64,000 bases of DNA from Vibrio furnissii CIP 102972 (lineage in GTDB: Bacteria > Pseudomonadota > Gammaproteobacteria > Enterobacterales > Vibrionaceae), in assembly GCF_000176175.1 (NCBI RefSeq), contig NZ_ACZP01000014.1, positions 992,001-1,056,000 of the forward strand, written 5' to 3'. Below are positions 9,424-17,360 of this stretch, one piece after another. A program made the translations under genes and the position numbers. Under the pieces are notes generated by a model. That model was given only the letters and a program-made list of their open reading frames with translations, had not been told where the DNA came from and searched no databases. Each line of letters begins with the position of its first letter. The first letter of the stretch is position 1.

Positions 9424-9448
9424 AAAAAAAGCCCCACCGAAGTGGGGC
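9424..9448 (-). terminator. Intrinsic terminator after the TRAP-GH105 operon
   Basis: On the minus strand GCCCCAC, loop TTCG, GTGGGGC, then seven T's. It lies 29 bases after the GH105 stop and separates that operon from rhaB, which therefore needs its own promoter. Confidence 0.88.
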
Positions 9449-9476
9449 AAAGCGCGTATCGAGGTTGAACGCAATT

Positions 9477-10619
9477 TTACAAATAAGTACGGAGGTATTC
9501 AGACAAGCAGAGGATGGCCATCGCTTGTCCGTAAGGCATTGATGTCAGTGGGATCTCACGGTAGTAATCGAGGTCAGAGCCCATCGCGGTACCGAACGAG
9601 ACGTTGATCAATTCACCCGCATCGTTGATGTAGTCGCTGATCAGCGCATCGACCGCTTTGTGCGCCATGTCGGCGTATTTCGCATCGATGTAGCGCATGC
9701 GTACGGCTTTCAAAATACCGTAGGCAAATCCAGCAGTGGCTGATGCTTCAACGTACGAGTTGCTGTCGTCGAGTAGGGTATTCCACAAACCGCCTGGCTG
9801 TTGGTATTGGGCCAGCGCTTCCACTTGACGATTCAGAATGTGAATCAGGTGGCGGCGGTACGCATCGTGCTCTGGCAGGTTCAGCAGCTCCAGGAAATCA
9901 GGAATGACGATCGTCACCCAGCTGTTGCCACGTGCCCAACGTGCGTTGGCAAAGTTGTGGTTGCCTTCAAATGTCCAGCCGTGGAACCACACGCCTGTTT
10001 CGCGATCGGTCAGGTATTGAATGTGCGTTAGGAACTGGTATTTCGCTTCTTCCACGTACTCTGGGCGATCTAACAGTAGGCCGATTTTCGTCAGCGGCAT
10101 CACGCTCATCATCAGCGTGTCATCCCACATTTGCTCTGGGTTTTCGCTGTTGTAGACGATGTGCTGAATACCACCACTTTGGGTGCGCGGCATCTGGTAC
10201 ATCACGTAATCAGCCCATGTTTCCAAGTAAGGGATCAGGGATTGGTCGCCCGTCTCTTCGTAGCGGTACGCCAGTGTCAGGAACGGACACACGGTGTTTA
10301 CGTTCTTGGTTGCTTGCTCTTCGGCGAAGCGGTCTTCAAACCACTCGTCGATGATGTTTAGCACGTTCAGGTCGTTGGTTTGCTGGTAGTACTTGTACAT
10401 GCCGTACAGGCCGATTCCATGTGTCCATTCCCAGCCTGCCCAGCCTTTGGTATCGATGGTGCGACCGTCATCCAAGTGCAGCAGAAATTCGCCCGTGTGG
10501 TCCTGAATGTTGATCAGGTTATCAATCAAGTTTGTAATTTTATCCACGACAACATGGCGAGGATGAGTGCGCTCTACGCGGCGCAATAGTGAGCTGTGTT
10601 TTACTGGAAAAACTTTCAT
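9477..10619 (-). CDS. GH105 unsaturated rhamnogalacturonyl hydrolase (YteR/RhiN type)
   Basis: Cytoplasmic enzyme of 380 residues without a signal peptide. It resembles GH105 (alpha/alpha)6-barrel hydrolases, which cleave the unsaturated galacturonyl end from rhamnogalacturonan or pectin oligomers. Family-like segments are KGWAGWEWTHGIGLYGMYKY (about 58-77), the MWDDTLMMSVMPL motif with the putative catalytic Asp (about 164-176), HGWTFEGNHNFANARWARGNSWV (contains the substrate-binding Trp/Arg) and YVEASATAGFAYGI. It starts 19 bases after the TRAP permease gene, so imported oligomers would meet it directly. Products would be a 4,5-unsaturated uronate plus L-rhamnose or galacturonate. Exact substrate is inferred from context. 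Confidence 0.88.
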   Translation of the reverse strand: MKVFPVKHSSLLRRVERTHPRHVVVDKITNLIDNLINIQDHTGEFLLHLDDGRTIDTKGWAGWEWTHGIGLYGMYKYYQQTNDLNVLNIIDEWFEDRFAEEQATKNVNTVCPFLTLAYRYEETGDQSLIPYLETWADYVMYQMPRTQSGGIQHIVYNSENPEQMWDDTLMMSVMPLTKIGLLLDRPEYVEEAKYQFLTHIQYLTDRETGVWFHGWTFEGNHNFANARWARGNSWVTIVIPDFLELLNLPEHDAYRRHLIHILNRQVEALAQYQQPGGLWNTLLDDSNSYVEASATAGFAYGILKAVRMRYIDAKYADMAHKAVDALISDYINDAGELINVSFGTAMGSDLDYYREIPLTSMPYGQAMAILCLSEYLRTYL

Positions 10620-10638
10620 GTTAAATCCTCAAATTCAA

Positions 10639-11946
10639 TTACATGACGCCAAGCAGTTTTGGCAAAAACAGTGTCAGTTGCGGTATGTAGGTGATGAGTA
10701 ACAGTACGGCGACAATGGACACGTAAAACGGGATCAGGGGTTTAATCAGATTCTCGACCTTTACTTGACCCACGCTGGCACCGACGTACAAGCCGCTCCC
10801 CACCGGAGGGGTGATGGTGCCAATCGCCAGGTTGTAAACCATTAGGATGCCGAAGTGGACTGGGTCAACGCCGATCTTTTGCACGATAGGCAGCAGAATC
10901 GGGGTGAAAATCAGAATCGCAGGGCCGATGTCCATGAAGGCGCCAACCACCAACAAGAACAGGGTCACGACCAACAGAATCATGGCTGGGTTGTCAGAGA
11001 TCCCCAGAATCATCTGACTGAGCGCGGCAGGGATACCGGTCATGGCCATCGCGAACGACATCGCCGAGGAGGTCGCCAGCAGGAACATGATGATGCCGGT
11101 CATGACAAACGTTTGGGTCAGCACTTTCGGCATGTCTTTGAGGGTCAGCGTTTTGTACAGGCCCAACGTCAGGTACACGGTGTAGATGACCGCCACAGCC
11201 GAGGCTTCAATCGCAGTAAAGATGCCTTTGACAATACCGCCCACGATGATCACCACCAACAATAAGCTTGGCAGCGCATCACGTGTTACTTTCCAAGCCA
11301 CGCCTTTTTGTAGTGAGAAGAAGTTGGTGTAGTTGTTTCGTTTTGCCACGATGTAGGTGACGATCATGCACCCGATGCCCCAAAGGCTACCTGCGACCAA
11401 ACCGCCCGCAAACAGCGCTGCGATGGAGGTGCCGCCACTGGCCAGCGCATACAGAATGAACGCCGTGGTCGGTGGAATCAGCATGCCGGTCGGCGCCGAC
11501 GCGATGTTTACCGCAGACGCAAAGTTACGGTTGTATCCTTCTTTGGCCGACATTGGGATCATCACGCCGCCAATCGAGGTCGACGCGGCAATCGCTGAGC
11601 CAGACACCGCGCCAAACATCATGTTCCCGGCAATGTTGGTGTACGACAGTGAGCCCGGAATGCGACCGGTAAACAACTTCGCAAAGTTCACCAGACGGGT
11701 CGCGATGCCACCGTTGTTCATGATCACGCCCGAAAGAATGAAGAACGGGACGGCGAGCAGGGCAAAACTATCCAAACTCGAGAAGACTTTTTGCGCCGTG
11801 GTAAACATCGAAATATCAAACGGCAGCACCAACATGATGGTGGCGCTCGATGCCAGCACGATACACAGACCGATGGGGGTGCCTAGGACAAGTAGGACGA
11901 CAAATATACCAACCAGCATACTGGCTGCAATGATGGGATCAATCAT
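10639..11946 (-). CDS. TRAP transporter large permease (DctM family)
   Basis: Integral membrane protein of 435 residues with about 12 hydrophobic segments; the GTPIG, ASAPTGMLIPPTTAFI and TPPVGSGLYVGASVG stretches are typical DctM/SiaM motifs. The start at 11946 is preferred because GGAGG precedes it and its ATG overlaps the end of the DctQ gene by 8 bases, a sign of translational coupling. With the two genes before it, it forms a sodium-driven TRAP importer. Linked GH105 suggests unsaturated galacturonate-containing oligosaccharides as cargo. Confidence 0.93.
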   Translation of the reverse strand: MIDPIIAASMLVGIFVVLLVLGTPIGLCIVLASSATIMLVLPFDISMFTTAQKVFSSLDSFALLAVPFFILSGVIMNNGGIATRLVNFAKLFTGRIPGSLSYTNIAGNMMFGAVSGSAIAASTSIGGVMIPMSAKEGYNRNFASAVNIASAPTGMLIPPTTAFILYALASGGTSIAALFAGGLVAGSLWGIGCMIVTYIVAKRNNYTNFFSLQKGVAWKVTRDALPSLLLVVIIVGGIVKGIFTAIEASAVAVIYTVYLTLGLYKTLTLKDMPKVLTQTFVMTGIIMFLLATSSAMSFAMAMTGIPAALSQMILGISDNPAMILLVVTLFLLVVGAFMDIGPAILIFTPILLPIVQKIGVDPVHFGILMVYNLAIGTITPPVGSGLYVGASVGQVKVENLIKPLIPFYVSIVAVLLLITYIPQLTLFLPKLLGVM

Positions 11947-12472
11947 GCTGACCTCCGGCAAGTTCTTGGTTTAAATCGTGATGTTCATGGTGCGCGTGAC
12001 TGTGTTGCGGTTTACGCACCAAATCGATGATGTTCAACACGCTGTAGACGATGGTGAGCACCCCTGCGATTGGCAGCGCGTAATACACTTTGCCCATCGG
12101 CAGTTGCAGCACCGGCGAAATCTGTTGCATCGCGTTGGAGGAGACTTTCCAGCCGCCGATGATCAGCACGTAGATCGAGAACAGAATAAACACCACTTGA
12201 ATGATGATGTGCCACGAGCTGCGCAGTTGCGGCGGGCATTTGTCAAGAAACAGCGTTAGGGCGATGTGTTCACGTTTGCCGGACACATAGGCCAGACCAA
12301 TCAGCGACAGCCACACCAGCGCAAAGCGCAGGAACTCTTCTGAAAATGTGCTGGGTGCGTTGAAGACATAACGGCTGATCACCTGCCAACAGGCAACCAA
12401 GACCATCACAATCATCAGCCCGCAGCCAAATACTTCTATGGTTCTATCCAACCAGAGTCGAATGTTACGCAT
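11939..12472 (-). CDS. TRAP transporter small permease (DctQ family)
   Basis: Protein of 177 residues with four predicted transmembrane segments and the DctQ pattern FSEEFLRFALVWLSLIGLAY near residues 40-60. The C-terminal tail is His-rich (HSHAHHEHHD). It precedes and overlaps the large permease gene and follows the binding-protein gene by 39 bases. Confidence 0.92.
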   Translation of the reverse strand: MRNIRLWLDRTIEVFGCGLMIVMVLVACWQVISRYVFNAPSTFSEEFLRFALVWLSLIGLAYVSGKREHIALTLFLDKCPPQLRSSWHIIIQVVFILFSIYVLIIGGWKVSSNAMQQISPVLQLPMGKVYYALPIAGVLTIVYSVLNIIDLVRKPQHSHAHHEHHDLNQELAGGQHD

Positions 12473-12511
12473 GTAGACCTCACAGAAGGTAGAGAGCGTA
12501 CTCTCTGCCTG

Positions 12512-13504
12512 TTATTCGTTAGTTAGTTGGTTGATTTGCTGATACAAGGCATAGATTTGCGGCTTGTTTTTCAGCTTGTCGTAAATGGGTTGAACGGCGG
12601 CTTTAAAGGGCGCGAGTTCGACCGTATTGAACTGCACGCCGAATTGCGTTTGTGCCAGTTCACGGGTTTTTTCCATTTCGACTTTCCACGCTTGTTTTTC
12701 CACTTCGACCGATTCTGTGATGGCCTCTTTTAGAGCCACCAGTTGGTCGGGCGTGAGCTTGCGTTTGGTCAACGTACTCATGATCACGATGTCAGGAATG
12801 CGTGTGTGCATGTCGTAACTGTAGAATTTGGCCACTTCACCGTGGCGGGCGATGGTCAGCGCGAATTCGTTGTTTTCTGCGCCGTCAATGATGCCTTGTT
12901 GCAGTGAGGTATAGACTTCTGCCTGACCCATGGCGATTGGCGATGCGCCCAGCAGTTTCATGGTTTCAATCGAGGTTTCACTTTGCATCACGCGAATCTT
13001 TTTGCCGCGTAGATCCGCCACCGTATTGATTGGGCCGCGCGTCATGTAGAAGCTGCGCGCGCCGGAGTCATACCAACCGACACCGGCAAAGCCTTGTGAT
13101 TCCGTCGAGCGGTACACTTGGCCCATGATGTCTGGGTTGTCCATGACTTGGTAAAAACGCTCTTCGCTTTCAAACAGGTAAGGGAGGGAAAAGACACCAT
13201 AAAGGGGTGAAAAGCTTTCAAGTAGACCCGAGGAGACTTTGGTGAGGTCGATGGCGCCGACTTGCGTCATCTCGACCAGTTCACGTTCCCCGCCTAACTG
13301 GCCATCGGGGAAAAACTGCACTATGACGCTGCCATTGGTTTTTTCTTCGACGGCTTTGCCAATGTAGTGCAAAGCTTCTTTAACGGGTTGACTGTTTTCT
13401 GCGTACGCCAGACGTAAGATCGTGGTGGCATAAGCGGACTGCGAAAAGGGTACCATGATGGCCGAAGCCAATAACCACTTTAAAGCGCTGTGAGGTTTGG
13501 ACAT
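12512..13504 (-). CDS. TRAP transporter periplasmic solute-binding protein (DctP family)
   Basis: Protein of 330 residues with a signal peptide of about 27 residues (hydrophobic core then SAYA-T). The mature part carries the DctP hallmarks FPDGQLGGERELVEMTQVGAID and LRGKKIRVMQS, whose Arg binds the ligand carboxylate in the family, and GAENNEFALT. The ATG at 13504 has GGAGG at good distance. First gene of a P-Q-M-GH105 operon. The conserved Arg fits a uronate-bearing ligand. Confidence 0.93.
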   Translation of the reverse strand: MSKPHSALKWLLASAIMVPFSQSAYATTILRLAYAENSQPVKEALHYIGKAVEEKTNGSVIVQFFPDGQLGGERELVEMTQVGAIDLTKVSSGLLESFSPLYGVFSLPYLFESEERFYQVMDNPDIMGQVYRSTESQGFAGVGWYDSGARSFYMTRGPINTVADLRGKKIRVMQSETSIETMKLLGASPIAMGQAEVYTSLQQGIIDGAENNEFALTIARHGEVAKFYSYDMHTRIPDIVIMSTLTKRKLTPDQLVALKEAITESVEVEKQAWKVEMEKTRELAQTQFGVQFNTVELAPFKAAVQPIYDKLKNKPQIYALYQQINQLTNE

Positions 13505-13649
13505 AAATCCTCCATACACTTGCGTGTGATGTTCCTTGTTATTGAGTAATGACGTCTGTCAGTAGCAGCGTCTGAGTGTTCTTGTAGGGCAGGGATATCT
13601 TGGCAGTTTGGCCACTCAGGCACCTTTAAAAATGCGCCAACTTCGTTCA

Positions 13650-13664
13650 AGAAACGTCGCTTTA
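13650..13664. promoter_or_regulatory. Weak KdgR-like box upstream of the TRAP operon
   Basis: AGAAACGTCGCTTTA agrees with 10 of 15 positions of the core KdgR dyad and lies about 150 bases before the binding-protein gene. The match is weak and position alone argues for it. Confidence 0.25.
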
Positions 13665-13720
13665 ATCGTGGAGAGTACGCAGAAAATCACAGTTTTAAGG
13701 ATTGCATGGCGAAGGTGGGA

Positions 13721-13752
13721 ATTCGGCGCCAATCCATGAATGTGCGCCGAAT
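13721..13752. repeat. Hairpin after the alpha/beta hydrolase gene
   Basis: ATTCGGCGC (13721-13729) is the exact reverse complement of 13744-13752, starting 7 bases beyond the hydrolase stop. There is no T-run on the minus strand, so it is a possible mRNA-end stabiliser, not a clear terminator. Confidence 0.55.
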
Positions 13753-13759
13753 CAAACCG

Positions 13760-14659
13760 TTAAGAAAACTGGCTTTGTAACCAACTATCAAGCAGTTGTG
13801 GCCAATGCTGCGCGGGGAGTTGCTGCGCGCCGCGTACGCCGAACCCGTGACCGCCGCGTTCAAAAAGATGCAGCTCGGTGGGCACGCGATGCGACTTCAA
13901 GGCGTGCCAAAACACCACGCTATTTTCAACCTTGACCGCGGCGTCATCGCTGGCATGCAGCAAAAAGCAGGGGGGCGTGTCGCTGCGCACTTGGGTGTGC
14001 AGCGAGTAGTGCTGGCGCGTCTCAGGATTCGGATGTTCGCCCATCAGCTCATGACGTGAACCGGGGTGGCCGATGTCATCGTCCATGCTGATCACTGGAT
14101 ACATCAAGGCAGCAAAATCGGGGCGCGCGCTGAACTCATCTGCGGCGTCTTGCGCGGGGTAGACGTTTTGGGCGTGATGGACCACCAAGGTGCCCGCTGC
14201 GTGGCCGCCAGCCGAAAACCCGACGATGCCCACATGACGCAATCCCCAGCGGTCTGCGTGGGCGCGAATGAGCCGAATCGCGCGCTGCGCATCCGCCAGC
14301 GGCGCGTGAACACCTTCGGCATGTCCATCGCCCGGCATTCGGTAGGTCATGGCAAACACGGTGTAGCCTTTCTCACTCATTGCCACCGCGGTGTCCATGC
14401 CTTCTTTATCGAACGCCACACGCTGATAACTGCCGCCGGGCATCACCAACAAGCCAATGCCGTTAGATTGCTGCGGTGTGACCACCACCATCTCCGGCAT
14501 CACAATTTGAGAGACTTCGCGATCGCGAATCACGTCATCGCTGCTGCGCTCGCTAAAGCGCGGTGAAAGCGGCGGCGCCGCGTGACCCGATGGCCACAGC
14601 GCCATGACATCGTGGTCGGGAAACCACTGCGTCAGCGAGGTAAATGAAAAATCAGACAT
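13760..14659 (-). CDS. Alpha/beta-hydrolase, acetyl-xylan/pectin-esterase-like
   Basis: Cytoplasmic protein of 299 residues of the BD-FAE / esterase-lipase type. LVMPGGSYQRVAFDKEG carries an oxyanion-hole-like GG, GFSAGGH (about 160-166) is the nucleophile elbow with the catalytic Ser, HASDDAAV gives the Asp, and GGHGFG gives the His. ATG at 14659 with AAGGA upstream is preferred over the in-frame TTG at 14665. It sits between the TRAP operon and the kdu operon with its own borders. Probable job: removal of acetyl or other acyl groups from imported pectin oligosaccharides; this is inference from context. Confidence 0.8.
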   Translation of the reverse strand: MSDFSFTSLTQWFPDHDVMALWPSGHAAPPLSPRFSERSSDDVIRDREVSQIVMPEMVVVTPQQSNGIGLLVMPGGSYQRVAFDKEGMDTAVAMSEKGYTVFAMTYRMPGDGHAEGVHAPLADAQRAIRLIRAHADRWGLRHVGIVGFSAGGHAAGTLVVHHAQNVYPAQDAADEFSARPDFAALMYPVISMDDDIGHPGSRHELMGEHPNPETRQHYSLHTQVRSDTPPCFLLHASDDAAVKVENSVVFWHALKSHRVPTELHLFERGGHGFGVRGAQQLPAQHWPQLLDSWLQSQFS

Positions 14660-14709
14660 ATCCAATCCTTGCCGTGTTGAAAGATGATTGATTGTGCCAC
14701 GAATGGCAT

Positions 14710-14740
14710 AAAAAAAAGCCAGCGAAATCGCTGGCTTTTT
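14710..14740. terminator. Bidirectional terminator after the kduD-ygjV-kdgF-rpiB-like operon
   Basis: AGCCAGCGA and TCGCTGGCT form the stem (14717-14736), with an A-run before and T's after. On the minus strand it ends the operon whose last stop is at 14773 and insulates the hydrolase gene. Confidence 0.85.
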
Positions 14741-14772
14741 GCTTAGTTCCCGATAAATGAGTCAATCAGTGC

Positions 14773-15408
14773 TTAGTCCAGCAGAGATTGAACGTATTCT
14801 GCGATTTCTGGCACTTGGCAGTTGCTGAAGAAACACTCTTGGAAGCGAGCGCCGCCAACAGCGGTTTTCACCAACTCTTGGTCGATTGAACGCAGTGCTT
14901 CAACCACGTCTTTTGCGACAGCAAATTTCACTTGAGTCAGGATACCTGCGTTGCGTTGTTGTGGTTCAGCGCGCTCGATTGGGTAACCTTGACCACGTTC
15001 ACCTGTGAACGCTTTTTCAAAGATGTAACGAACGTTCAGTTCACCCGCCCAGCCGAAGCCTTTTGCGAATGCTAGAGACAGTGCGTTGCCGTTGTTGATT
15101 TGGTTGAACAGGAATGCGTCTGATGGCTCTAGGCAGTAACCACAGACCACGCCTGGGTGCAGGTTCAGAGACATCATTGCGCCTTGGCCCGTACCACAAC
15201 CTGAAACCACGAAATCTGCTGCTTTTGAGTTCAGCAGAATGCTTGCCATGATGCCAAGGTGGATGTAAGTCAGGTGATGGTCGTTTTCGTCAGACATACC
15301 AACGTTGAAAACGTCGTGACCCAGTGGCGCCGCTACGGTGTTCAGTTCGTTCAGAACCATTGCGTTTTTGCCAGCTTGGCTGTTTTCCATCATCAGTGCA
15401 ATTTTCAT
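14773..15408 (-). CDS. RpiB/LacA/LacB-family sugar-phosphate-isomerase-like protein, candidate DKI isomerase (KduI substitute)
   Basis: Protein of 211 residues with the RpiB-family core: KIALMMENSQ start, VSGCGTGQGAMMSLN (about 79-93, with the family Cys), and the NGNALSLAFAKGFG stretch. It is longer than canonical RpiB (about 150 residues) because of a C-terminal extension. The ATG at 15408 is preceded by GGAG. It closes an operon with kdgF and kduD in which kduI is missing. RpiB-like DhuI of streptococci is known to isomerise 4-deoxy-L-threo-5-hexosulose uronate, so this protein probably does the KduI step between KdgF and KduD. The family is secure; the reaction is inferred. Confidence 0.8.
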   Translation of the reverse strand: MKIALMMENSQAGKNAMVLNELNTVAAPLGHDVFNVGMSDENDHHLTYIHLGIMASILLNSKAADFVVSGCGTGQGAMMSLNLHPGVVCGYCLEPSDAFLFNQINNGNALSLAFAKGFGWAGELNVRYIFEKAFTGERGQGYPIERAEPQQRNAGILTQVKFAVAKDVVEALRSIDQELVKTAVGGARFQECFFSNCQVPEIAEYVQSLLD

Positions 15409-15457
15409 GGAGTTTCTCCTGCGGGGTGACCGCAACAAATAAGTTAAAACAAAATCT

Positions 15458-15781
15458 TTATTGAATAAAATCTTTGCGCATTGGGGTGAAGTTATCGAGT
15501 AACACACCCGCTTTTAGGCAGACGCAGCCGTGCATCACGTTCGGCTCTTTGTACAGCGCATCGCCTGCTTTGACGATCTTGGTTTCATCGCCAATGGTAA
15601 ATTCGAATTCACCCGACAGCACGTAAGTGAGCTGCTCGTGGGGGTGACTGTGCATCGCGCCAACTGCGCCATCTTCAAAATGCACTTCAACACTCATGAT
15701 GTTGTCGCTGTAGGCTAGGATCTTGCGTGATACGCCAGCGCCCAGATCTTCCAGTTTTACATCTTGGTTATAGACAAACAT
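15458..15781 (-). CDS. kdgF: KdgF, unsaturated uronate linearisation cupin
   Basis: Small cupin of 107 residues. The metal-binding cupin motif is visible as MHSHPHEQLTYVLSGEFEF (about 43-61) with a second half LYKEPNVMHGC. KdgF opens 4,5-unsaturated galacturonate to 4-deoxy-L-threo-5-hexosulose uronate. The place in the operon, 14 bases after ygjV and 49 before the RpiB-like gene, matches that role directly after GH105 action. Confidence 0.92.
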   Translation of the reverse strand: MFVYNQDVKLEDLGAGVSRKILAYSDNIMSVEVHFEDGAVGAMHSHPHEQLTYVLSGEFEFTIGDETKIVKAGDALYKEPNVMHGCVCLKAGVLLDNFTPMRKDFIQ

Positions 15782-15795
15782 AGTGTCCTCTTTGG

Positions 15796-16317
15796 TTACA
15801 GAGTCTGATCAGCCAGTGCGCGTTTTTGTTCACGCACCATACGATAGATGGTCAGGCAGTTCACGGTAATCACCGTCATTTCTAGCAATGTACCACCAAT
15901 CGAGCCCACCAGAATATTGTTGGTCAGCCAACAACATGCGCCGACAAGAAACGCAATGCGCATCTGAATACCGCGCAACATGAAGATAGCAAATGTACCA
16001 ATCATGGTGCCGATAACCGGCCACAAATCCCACCAATGGTCAGCAATCGCTAACCCCAATCCCGCTCCAGCGAGCAGGAACAGTGCCGCCACATATTTTG
16101 ACGAGGTGTAAATGGAGCTGGCTGTCCGCATGGCCGACAGTGCCGCGCTGAGCGCTGACACGGCCGAACCAAGCAAAATAAAATGGAGCAGATGATTGAG
16201 ATTGAAAACGAACATGACTATTTTCAAACGTCGGTCGTTTTTTTGGTAGAACGTGGAGATGCCTAAACCAAAGCTGACAAAGCCTAATGCTTGCGCCAGA
16301 GATAAATCTGCAATCAT
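15796..16317 (-). CDS. YgjV-family inner-membrane protein
   Basis: Protein of 173 residues with about six hydrophobic segments, for instance LGFVSFGLGISTFY, YVAALFLLAGAGLGLAIA and LVGACCWLTNNILVGSIGGTLLEM. It resembles E. coli YgjV, an inner-membrane protein of unknown function. It is embedded in the kduD-kdgF operon (22 and 14 base gaps), so it is co-expressed with uronate catabolism. E. coli ygjV is also adjacent to the hexuronate genes uxaA/uxaC, which hints at a shared role in uronate transport or tolerance. No function should be asserted beyond that. Confidence 0.82.
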   Translation of the reverse strand: MIADLSLAQALGFVSFGLGISTFYQKNDRRLKIVMFVFNLNHLLHFILLGSAVSALSAALSAMRTASSIYTSSKYVAALFLLAGAGLGLAIADHWWDLWPVIGTMIGTFAIFMLRGIQMRIAFLVGACCWLTNNILVGSIGGTLLEMTVITVNCLTIYRMVREQKRALADQTL

Positions 16318-16339
16318 CGTCTCGGATACTTCTTCGTGA

Positions 16340-17101
16340 TTAACGTGCTAACCAGCCGCCATCTACAGCAATGGTGTAACCATTGATGTAATCAGACGCT
16401 TTTGATGCCAAGAACACCACTGGGCCAGCCAAGTCTTCTGGTGTACCCCAACGGTCTGCAGGGATACGCTCAAGGATCGCTTGGTTACGCTCTTCATCAG
16501 CACGCAGTGCTGCAGTGTTGTTGGTTGCCATGTAGCCCGGTGCAATCGCGTTCACGTTGATGTTGTGTTTCGCCCATTCGTTTGCCATCAGACGAGTCAC
16601 ACCCATCACGCCGCTTTTTGATGCGGTGTAAGACGGTACACGGATACCACCTTGGTAAGACAGCATTGACGCGATGTTGATGATCTTGCCGCCTTCGCCT
16701 TGAGCCATGAACTGTTTCGCTACAGCTTGAGACATGAAGAATACAGACTTGATGTTGATGTTCATCACGTCATCCCAGTCTTTTTCACTGAAGTCGATGG
16801 CGTCGTTACGACGAATGATACCTGCGTTGTTCACCAGAATGTCGATACGACCCAGTTCAGTCACCGCGCGGTCAACAATGGATGGGATGTCGTCCAGTGC
16901 CATCAGGTTGGCGCGAACGTCGATGAATTTACGACCGGTTTCTGCCATTTTTGCGATGGTTTCAGTTGGCTCAACAATGTTGACACCCACGATGTCACAA
17001 CCTGCGTTGGCTAGGCCAAGTGCCATGCCCTGACCAAGACCAGTGTCACAACCAGTCACGATAGCAACTTTGCCTTTCAGGTTGAATGAATCAAGAATCA
17101 T
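16340..17101 (-). CDS. kduD: 2-deoxy-D-gluconate 3-dehydrogenase / 2,5-diketo-3-deoxygluconate reductase
   Basis: Short-chain dehydrogenase of 253 residues. The Rossmann motif TGCDTGLGQGMA is at about residues 17-28, NNAGI near 90, and the catalytic Ser and YTASK (Tyr/Lys) near 145-162. The closing GYTIAVDGGWLAR is the KduD-type end. It reduces 3-deoxy-D-glycero-2,5-hexodiulosonate to 2-keto-3-deoxygluconate, the KdgK substrate. First gene of its operon, divergent from kdgR, with KdgR-like dyads between them. Confidence 0.93.
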   Translation of the reverse strand: MILDSFNLKGKVAIVTGCDTGLGQGMALGLANAGCDIVGVNIVEPTETIAKMAETGRKFIDVRANLMALDDIPSIVDRAVTELGRIDILVNNAGIIRRNDAIDFSEKDWDDVMNINIKSVFFMSQAVAKQFMAQGEGGKIINIASMLSYQGGIRVPSYTASKSGVMGVTRLMANEWAKHNINVNAIAPGYMATNNTAALRADEERNQAILERIPADRWGTPEDLAGPVVFLASKASDYINGYTIAVDGGWLAR

Positions 17102-17201
17102 AACGTTTTCCTCAATGGTAGCTGGTATTTGAGTGGCAGCGGATTGGCCATCTCACTTCGTATGTCTGTATCGTGGATCAAAAAGAAACCGAAGGCAATT
17201 A

Positions 17202-17224
17202 TTTTTGAAAAGGTGTTTTAAAAA
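17202..17224. promoter_or_regulatory. Candidate KdgR operator 1 in the kduD-kdgR gap
   Basis: A dyad of TTTTT-G-AAAA, four central bases, TTTT-A-AAAA. Its core TGAAAAGGTGTTTTA agrees with 11 of 15 positions of the KdgR core dyad and uses the same half-site spacing. It lies about 100 bases before kduD. Confidence 0.6.
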
Positions 17225-17276
17225 TATTGATGGTGATCGTCTTTTTAATGCTCGCAATACTTGCGCGGTTTCAAAA

Positions 17277-17298
17277 TTTTGAAAAGGCTTTTTAAAAA
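17277..17298. promoter_or_regulatory. Candidate KdgR operator 2 in the kduD-kdgR gap
   Basis: Second copy of the dyad, TTTT-G-AAAA-GGCT-TTTT-A-AAAA, 74 bases from the first and 63 bases before the kdgR ATG. Its left half also belongs to the perfect 16-base palindrome TTTCAAAATTTTGAAA (17269-17284). Two spaced copies between divergent genes suggest control of both and autoregulation. Confidence 0.6.
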
Positions 17299-17360
17299 TT
17301 GTGGTACGAAGAAAGTGAGTGGTTATAATAGGCGGCAATAAAAGATACAAAGGATCAACC

